A stretch of 64,000 bases of DNA from Nocardioides sp. (lineage in GTDB: Bacteria > Actinomycetota > Actinomycetes > Propionibacteriales > Nocardioidaceae): the NCBI GenBank assembly GCA_030698375.1, contig JAUYLL010000075.1:1-64000 (forward strand). The letters are read 5' to 3'. The notes below the pieces were generated by a model. That model worked only from the letters and a program-made list of their open reading frames with translations. It was not told the origin of the DNA and made no database searches. Both the position numbers and the translations under genes were made by a program. Each line of letters begins with the position of its first letter. The first letter of the stretch is position 1. Of the stretch, positions 60,082 to 64,000 are shown one piece after another.

Positions 60082-61346
60082 CGGTCACTCACCGGCCCCA
60101 GGAGGAGCCACTTCCAGGAGTCGTCGCCGAACAGGCCCTGCAGACCGCCCTCGGTGCCCACACGGACGCCGCCGGCGCGTCCGGTCTCGGGGTCGTACGG
60201 CGCCACGCGGTACTGCTGACCGGACTCGTCCCGGCGGCCGCCGTCGACCGGCGGGAACTCGGGCGCGTACTTCGACCCGCGCATGTTCACCGGTGGTCCC
60301 TCCTTGCACCGCGCCCGGCCGAACGGCTCCTTGTCGGACAGGTCGTTCCCTTGGCGCCACTTTCTCGGCGGGAGGTACCCCTCCCGGCACGGTTGCGGGG
60401 TGCTCGCCAACTGGAGGTTGATGTGGCCGAACCCGTCACCGGGGGTGCCTGTGAAGCCGCCGGCGATGAGGCGCGGGAACAGCACCAGCAGCTGTTCGAC
60501 GGCGGACAGGCGGGCAGTGATCACCTGGTTCACGCTCACCAGGTTCCCGAGCATGACCGGAAGAGTGGGCTCGACCTGACGGAGCAACGTGTCGACCTCG
60601 CGGGAGAGGGCGGCGCCCCCGGTGAGCGTCGTACGCAGGTCGTCGTCGGAGGCAGCCAGGGCCTGGGCGACGTCACCGAGGTCACGCGCGAAGGATCGGA
60701 TGTTCTCCTGCTCGTCGGACTGGGCACGGAGCACGGTCAGCCCGGTGTTCAGCAACGCCGACGTCTCGTCGCTGGCGGCCCGAGCCTCGCGCACGAAGAC
60801 CGTGGTGCTGTCGATGAGGCGCTGCAGCGGGCGCCCGGTCCCCTCGAACAGGTCTCCGAGCTCCTCCACCACGACGGCCAGGTCGTCACCGTCGAGGGAG
60901 GAGACCAGCTCGTCGAGCTGGATCAGCAATGTGTCCTCCTGGACGGGGATGCTGGACTCGTCACCGACCATGACGTCACCGTCCTCGGCGTAGGGCCCCG
61001 AGTCGTCGACGGGCTCGAAGTCGAGGTACTGCTCCCCGACCGCCGAGAGGTTGTGCACGTACATCGGGGAGTCACTGGGAAGCCGGGTGCCCTCGTCGAG
61101 CGCCAGGGTCACCCGGACGTCGTCGCCGTCGACCGCCATGCGGCGGACCTGACCGATCGACACTCCGCGGTAGGTCACGTCGCTGCCCTCGTAGAGACCG
61201 CCGGAGACGGGCAGCATGGCGTGCACCTCGAGCCCACGACCGAGGATCTTGTCGACGATGCCCAGGTAGTTGGCCGCCACGTAGGTGACACCGACCGCGC
61301 TGAGCACGAGGAAGGCCACCAGCCGCATGCGTACGCCGTGCGTCAT
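60078..61346 (-). CDS. Mce4F-like MlaD/MCE protein
   Basis: A 422-residue MCE-domain protein with an N-terminal membrane segment (AFLVLSAVGVTYVAANYLGI) and MCE core GLEVHAMLPVSGGLYEGSDVTYRGVSIGQVRRM through NLSAVGEQYLDFEPV. A long helical region (about 150-300) forms the tunnel wall, and the C-terminal 120 residues are Pro/Arg/Gly-rich with two Cys. It is the F-position subunit by order (C-D-E-F then two Mas). It overlaps neighbours by 4 bases. The mce4 system imports sterols in actinobacteria. Confidence 0.88.
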   Translation of the reverse strand: MTHGVRMRLVAFLVLSAVGVTYVAANYLGIVDKILGRGLEVHAMLPVSGGLYEGSDVTYRGVSIGQVRRMAVDGDDVRVTLALDEGTRLPSDSPMYVHNLSAVGEQYLDFEPVDDSGPYAEDGDVMVGDESSIPVQEDTLLIQLDELVSSLDGDDLAVVVEELGDLFEGTGRPLQRLIDSTTVFVREARAASDETSALLNTGLTVLRAQSDEQENIRSFARDLGDVAQALAASDDDLRTTLTGGAALSREVDTLLRQVEPTLPVMLGNLVSVNQVITARLSAVEQLLVLFPRLIAGGFTGTPGDGFGHINLQLASTPQPCREGYLPPRKWRQGNDLSDKEPFGRARCKEGPPVNMRGSKYAPEFPPVDGGRRDESGQQYRVAPYDPETGRAGGVRVGTEGGLQGLFGDDSWKWLLLGPVSDR

Positions 61347-62563
61347 TGGCCCAGCCCCCCGCCGAGTAGACCGCCGTCGTTGCCGACCACCCCGCGGTCG
61401 TCCCCGCGCTGACGACGCGGGAGCAGACCGCTCGGCAGCCCGCCGAGCGCGCCGTCGCGGCCCGTGAGCTGCGGGAGCAGGTCAGGCACGGTCGGCAGGT
61501 CGGGGGTCGGAGGCAGGTCAGGGCCCGGGACCTCGGGGACCTCGGGCAGCGGCAGCCCGTCGAGGTCGGGCATCCCGACGGCCTGGAACAGGTTGTCCAG
61601 CCGGATGTCGAGCGCGATCGAGGTGTTCGCGTAGTCACCCTTCACCACGTCGGAGGCCTCCTTGGGGAAGGGGAAGCTGATCATCAGCGCGAGTCCACGC
61701 GGGAACGAGTCGCCGGCCTCGTTGAGGCGGCTCAGCACCGGCCGGAGGTGGCGCAGGACGGCCAGGACGTCGTCGCTGGTCGCGTTCACCACCCTGGTGC
61801 CGACGCGACCGAGCTCGTCGAGGTCCTCGAGCATGCTGGTCAGCTGCTCGTGCTGGTCGGCCAGCACCCGGGCCGCCGGTCCCAGGGTGTCGATGGCCTC
61901 GGTGAGGGTGTCCCGGCCCTCCTCCAGGGTGGCGGTGAGGTCGTCGACGGCCTCGAGCGCCCGGACGATGTCCTCCTTCTGCTCGTCGAGGCCCCCGACC
62001 AACGTGTCGAGGTCCCGCAGCAGCGTCCGCAGCCGATCATGGCGACCGGACATCACGGCGTTGAGCTCCCGGGAGATCGTCTGGATCTGACCGACCCCGC
62101 CGCCGGCCAGGAGCATCGACAACGCACCGAGCACCTCCTCGACCTCGGGGTTGCGGCCGGTGGAAGCAAGGTCGATGGAGTCACCATCGCCCAGGCGCCC
62201 GGTCGGCTCGTCCTCCGGCGGTGGCTCGAGAGCGACGAACTTCTCCCCCAGCAGGCTGACCTGGCGAATGTCCGCGACGGCGTTCGCCGGCAGCACGACG
62301 TCCTCCCGCACATGGAGGAGGAGACGAGCGTTCCAGCCGACGCGGTCGACCTCGGCGACCTCGCCCACGGTCACGTCCCCGACCTTCACCGGCGAGCGCG
62401 GCACCACGTTCAGGACGTCGTGGAAGTCCACGGTGACCTTGATGGCCTCGTCGGCCGAGACCTCCCTGCCCGGCAACGGCAGGTCGTGGACACCCTCGAA
62501 CTCGCAGGCGGTGGCTGTGAAGGCCAGCGTCAGCAGCAGGGCGACGACAGGGCGCAGTCTCAT
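61343..62563 (-). CDS. Mce4E-like lipoprotein, MlaD/MCE domain
   Basis: A 406-residue MCE protein with a lipoprotein signal peptide: PVVALLLTLAFTATAC with the lipobox Cys at residue 20. The MCE core runs from AIKVTVDFHDVLNVVPRSPVKVGDVTVGEVAEVDR to QVSLLGEKFVALEPPP, then a long coiled helical region. It is the lipoprotein (E-position, LprN-like) subunit of the sterol importer. The C-terminal tail is Pro/Gly-rich. It overlaps both neighbours by 4 bases. Confidence 0.9.
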   Translation of the reverse strand: MRLRPVVALLLTLAFTATACEFEGVHDLPLPGREVSADEAIKVTVDFHDVLNVVPRSPVKVGDVTVGEVAEVDRVGWNARLLLHVREDVVLPANAVADIRQVSLLGEKFVALEPPPEDEPTGRLGDGDSIDLASTGRNPEVEEVLGALSMLLAGGGVGQIQTISRELNAVMSGRHDRLRTLLRDLDTLVGGLDEQKEDIVRALEAVDDLTATLEEGRDTLTEAIDTLGPAARVLADQHEQLTSMLEDLDELGRVGTRVVNATSDDVLAVLRHLRPVLSRLNEAGDSFPRGLALMISFPFPKEASDVVKGDYANTSIALDIRLDNLFQAVGMPDLDGLPLPEVPEVPGPDLPPTPDLPTVPDLLPQLTGRDGALGGLPSGLLPRRQRGDDRGVVGNDGGLLGGGLGQ

Positions 62564-63756
62564 CCGCGCGCACCTCCCAGCAGTCCTCGGAGGTCAGGCG
62601 CCGGCGCGTTGATGCCCGGCTGACTGCCCTGGGGAGCCGTCTGGTCCGGCGGCGGCCCGCCGTCGGGGGGGACCTCGCCCTTCGGCAGCCGTTCGATGAG
62701 CGCCTCGAAGATCTGGCACGCCAGGTCGGCGGAGGGGATCTCCGCGTTCTGGACCACGGCGCACAGGAAGCCGTCGAAGTCGTCGGCGTTCGGCCCGATC
62801 GCCATCCGGCCGCCGATGGAGCCGGTCGGGACGTCGTAGGCGAGGTGCAGGTTGCCGGCGCCGAGAGGGCCCTTCTCGATCGCGGTCGCCAAGGAGTGGC
62901 GCTCGGAGTCGATGATGCCGACCACGTCGGCCAGCGCCTCGAGGTCCGCGGAGAGACCGTCGCGGTTGTCCCGGACGAAGGTGCGGACCTCGCCGGTCGC
63001 GCTGGCCACCGCGGCCAGCACCGCCTGGAGGTCGTCCCGCTCCTCAGAGAGCTGGGCGGACACCGCGCTGAGGCTGCGGATGAAGGAGCGGACCTGCTCG
63101 TCGTTCTCGGCCAGCACCCCGGTGAGCGTGCCCAGCTGGCGCACGGTGGCGAACAGCTCCCCGCTGCCGTCCCCGAAGGTCTCCGCAGCGGCCGCCATCT
63201 CCTTGAGGGCGGCGTTGCCCGCACCGCCGTTGTCCTCGAGCGCGGCCCGGCCTGCGACCAGGAACTCGTTGAGGGTGCCGTCCTCGTTCACGCCGTTCGG
63301 TCCCAGGGCCTCGGAGAGGTCGACCAGGCTGGCGAAGATCCTGTCCAGCTCGACCGGGACCGCCGTCGACCGCAGGTCGATCTCGGCGCCGTCGGCGAGC
63401 ACCTCGCCGCCCGTGTAGGCCGGTGTCAGTTGGACGTAGCGGTCGGCCACCAAGGTCGGGGTGATCACCACCGCCTGGGCATCAGCCGGCACGTCGTACG
63501 CCGCGTCGTACTCCATCTCCACCCGCACCGAGCCGCCCTGGGGGACCACAGCGGTGACCACCCCGACGCCGACGCCGAGGATCCGCACCTCCGATCCCTC
63601 GTAGATGCTGACCGCACGGGAGAAGTCGGCCGACACGGTCTTGGTGTCGCCGGACCCAACGAAGGTGATCACCGATGCTGCAACCAGCAGGACGACGACC
63701 AGCGCCGCCACTCCGCGGCGGGTCCCCCACGCTCCCAGGGCTGACAGTCGGCTCAT
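62560..63756 (-). CDS. Mce4D-like MlaD/MCE protein
   Basis: A 398-residue MCE protein with an N-terminal membrane segment (VAALVVVLLVAASVITFVG, residues 16-34), MCE core DFSRAVSIYEGSEVRILGVGVGVVTAVVPQGGSVRVEMEYD, and PTLVADRYVQLTPAYTGG. The helical tunnel region and a Pro-rich C-terminus follow. D-position by order. It overlaps mceE by 4 bases and shares one base with mceC (TGATG). Confidence 0.9.
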   Translation of the reverse strand: MSRLSALGAWGTRRGVAALVVVLLVAASVITFVGSGDTKTVSADFSRAVSIYEGSEVRILGVGVGVVTAVVPQGGSVRVEMEYDAAYDVPADAQAVVITPTLVADRYVQLTPAYTGGEVLADGAEIDLRSTAVPVELDRIFASLVDLSEALGPNGVNEDGTLNEFLVAGRAALEDNGGAGNAALKEMAAAAETFGDGSGELFATVRQLGTLTGVLAENDEQVRSFIRSLSAVSAQLSEERDDLQAVLAAVASATGEVRTFVRDNRDGLSADLEALADVVGIIDSERHSLATAIEKGPLGAGNLHLAYDVPTGSIGGRMAIGPNADDFDGFLCAVVQNAEIPSADLACQIFEALIERLPKGEVPPDGGPPPDQTAPQGSQPGINAPAPDLRGLLGGARG

Positions 63757-64000
63757 CAGAAGTCACCTCCGGAGGACGGGACGAACTCGCCCGTCGAGAA
63801 GCCGAGGAGGTTGACCACGTAGCCGTCGAACCAGGGTCCGGTGCCGACGATGTTGCCGAGGATGTCGGCGTAGGGGCCGAGCCGCGCCACGGTCTCCTTC
63901 AGTTCCTTCCGCTTGTCCTGCAAGGTGCCGAGGAGGGTCCGGACCTCGCTCAGGGCAGGGCCGATCTGGTCGCGGTTGTCGGCCGCCAGTCCCTCCAGGT
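63756..64000 (-). CDS. Mce4C-like MCE protein, C-terminal end only
   Basis: An open minus-strand frame enters from the right edge and ends at 63756 (TGA, complement 63756-63758). Its last 81 residues include LEGLAADNRDQIGPALSEV and end NIVGTGPWFDGYVVNLLGF then STGEFVPSSGGDF, typical of the MCE-protein C-terminus (GPWFDGYV). The stop overlaps the mceD start (TGATG). The upstream genes of the importer lie beyond the window. Confidence 0.85.
   Translation of the reverse strand, partial: LEGLAADNRDQIGPALSEVRTLLGTLQDKRKELKETVARLGPYADILGNIVGTGPWFDGYVVNLLGFSTGEFVPSSGGDF

Overview
This window is high-GC actinobacterial DNA, and gene content and order suggest a Nocardioides/Pimelobacter-like organism (inference). 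Apart from uvrA and a metallo-hydrolase at the left edge, almost all of it is one sterol/steroid catabolic island. Most genes match the Mycobacterium tuberculosis Rv3492c-Rv3574 cholesterol region in sequence character and often in local order. No rRNA, tRNA, CRISPR array or insertion sequence was seen. No gap between genes exceeds about 215 bases.

Layout. (1) 1-2.6 kb: 3' part of uvrA behind an SOS box, then a metallo-beta-lactamase-fold gene. (2) 2.6-5.2 kb: kshA, a small Cys-containing gene and kshB (3-ketosteroid 9-alpha-hydroxylase). (3) 5.3-20.5 kb: side-chain degradation: chsE2/chsE1, fadD19, echA19, an F420-type oxidoreductase, a DUF35 protein with the Ltp4/Ltp3 aldolases, a methionine aminopeptidase, two tandem CYP125-like P450s and fadA5. 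(4) 20.48-21.72 kb: an AbiEi/DUF559-like gene between two identical perfect palindromes, sitting where the order resembles fadA5-(ddn)-Rv3548c. (5) 21.7-36.8 kb: ring C/D degradation: two SDRs, echA20-ipdA-ipdB-ipdC, fadA6-kstR2-ipdF-fadE30, fadD3-fadE31-fadE32-fadE33. (6) 36.8-45.2 kb: ring A/B degradation: hsaA-D-C-B, hsaE-G-F and kstD. (7) 45.2-50.6 kb: a MaoC-type hydratase, two alpha/beta hydrolases and fadE34 (chsE3). (8) 50.8-54.5 kb: a glycan-type cluster (two methyltransferases, a glycosyltransferase, an alpha/alpha-barrel protein). (9) 54.7-58.8 kb: kstR, then an operon with two SDRs (one ChsB1-like), a ferredoxin, a PPOX protein and a ferredoxin reductase. (10) 58.9-64 kb: the distal part of an mce4-like steroid importer operon (mceC' to mceF plus two Mce-associated proteins).

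How it works together. Mce4 imports sterol. CYP125, fed by the ferredoxin and its reductase, oxidises C26. FadD19, ChsE1-E2, ChsE3, EchA19, MaoC, ChsB1, Ltp3/4 and FadA5 shorten the side chain. KstD and KshAB open ring B. HsaABCD open ring A, HsaEFG convert its fragment, and FadD3, Ipd and FadE30-33 degrade rings C/D. Two TetR regulators divide control. Ten intergenic sites fit the KstR operator TnnAACnnGTTnnA perfectly (six) or with one mismatch (four). One perfect and two degenerate KstR2 sites (AnCAAGnnCTTGnT) lie before the ring C/D operons.

Most notable observations: fadE31 appears to have lost its stop codon through a change that is silent in fadE32; the palindrome-bounded AbiEi-like cassette; two distinct operator-to-start spacings; a KstR operator in front of a glycosyltransferase operon; and the absence of chsH1-chsH2-ltp2 next to chsE1-chsE2.
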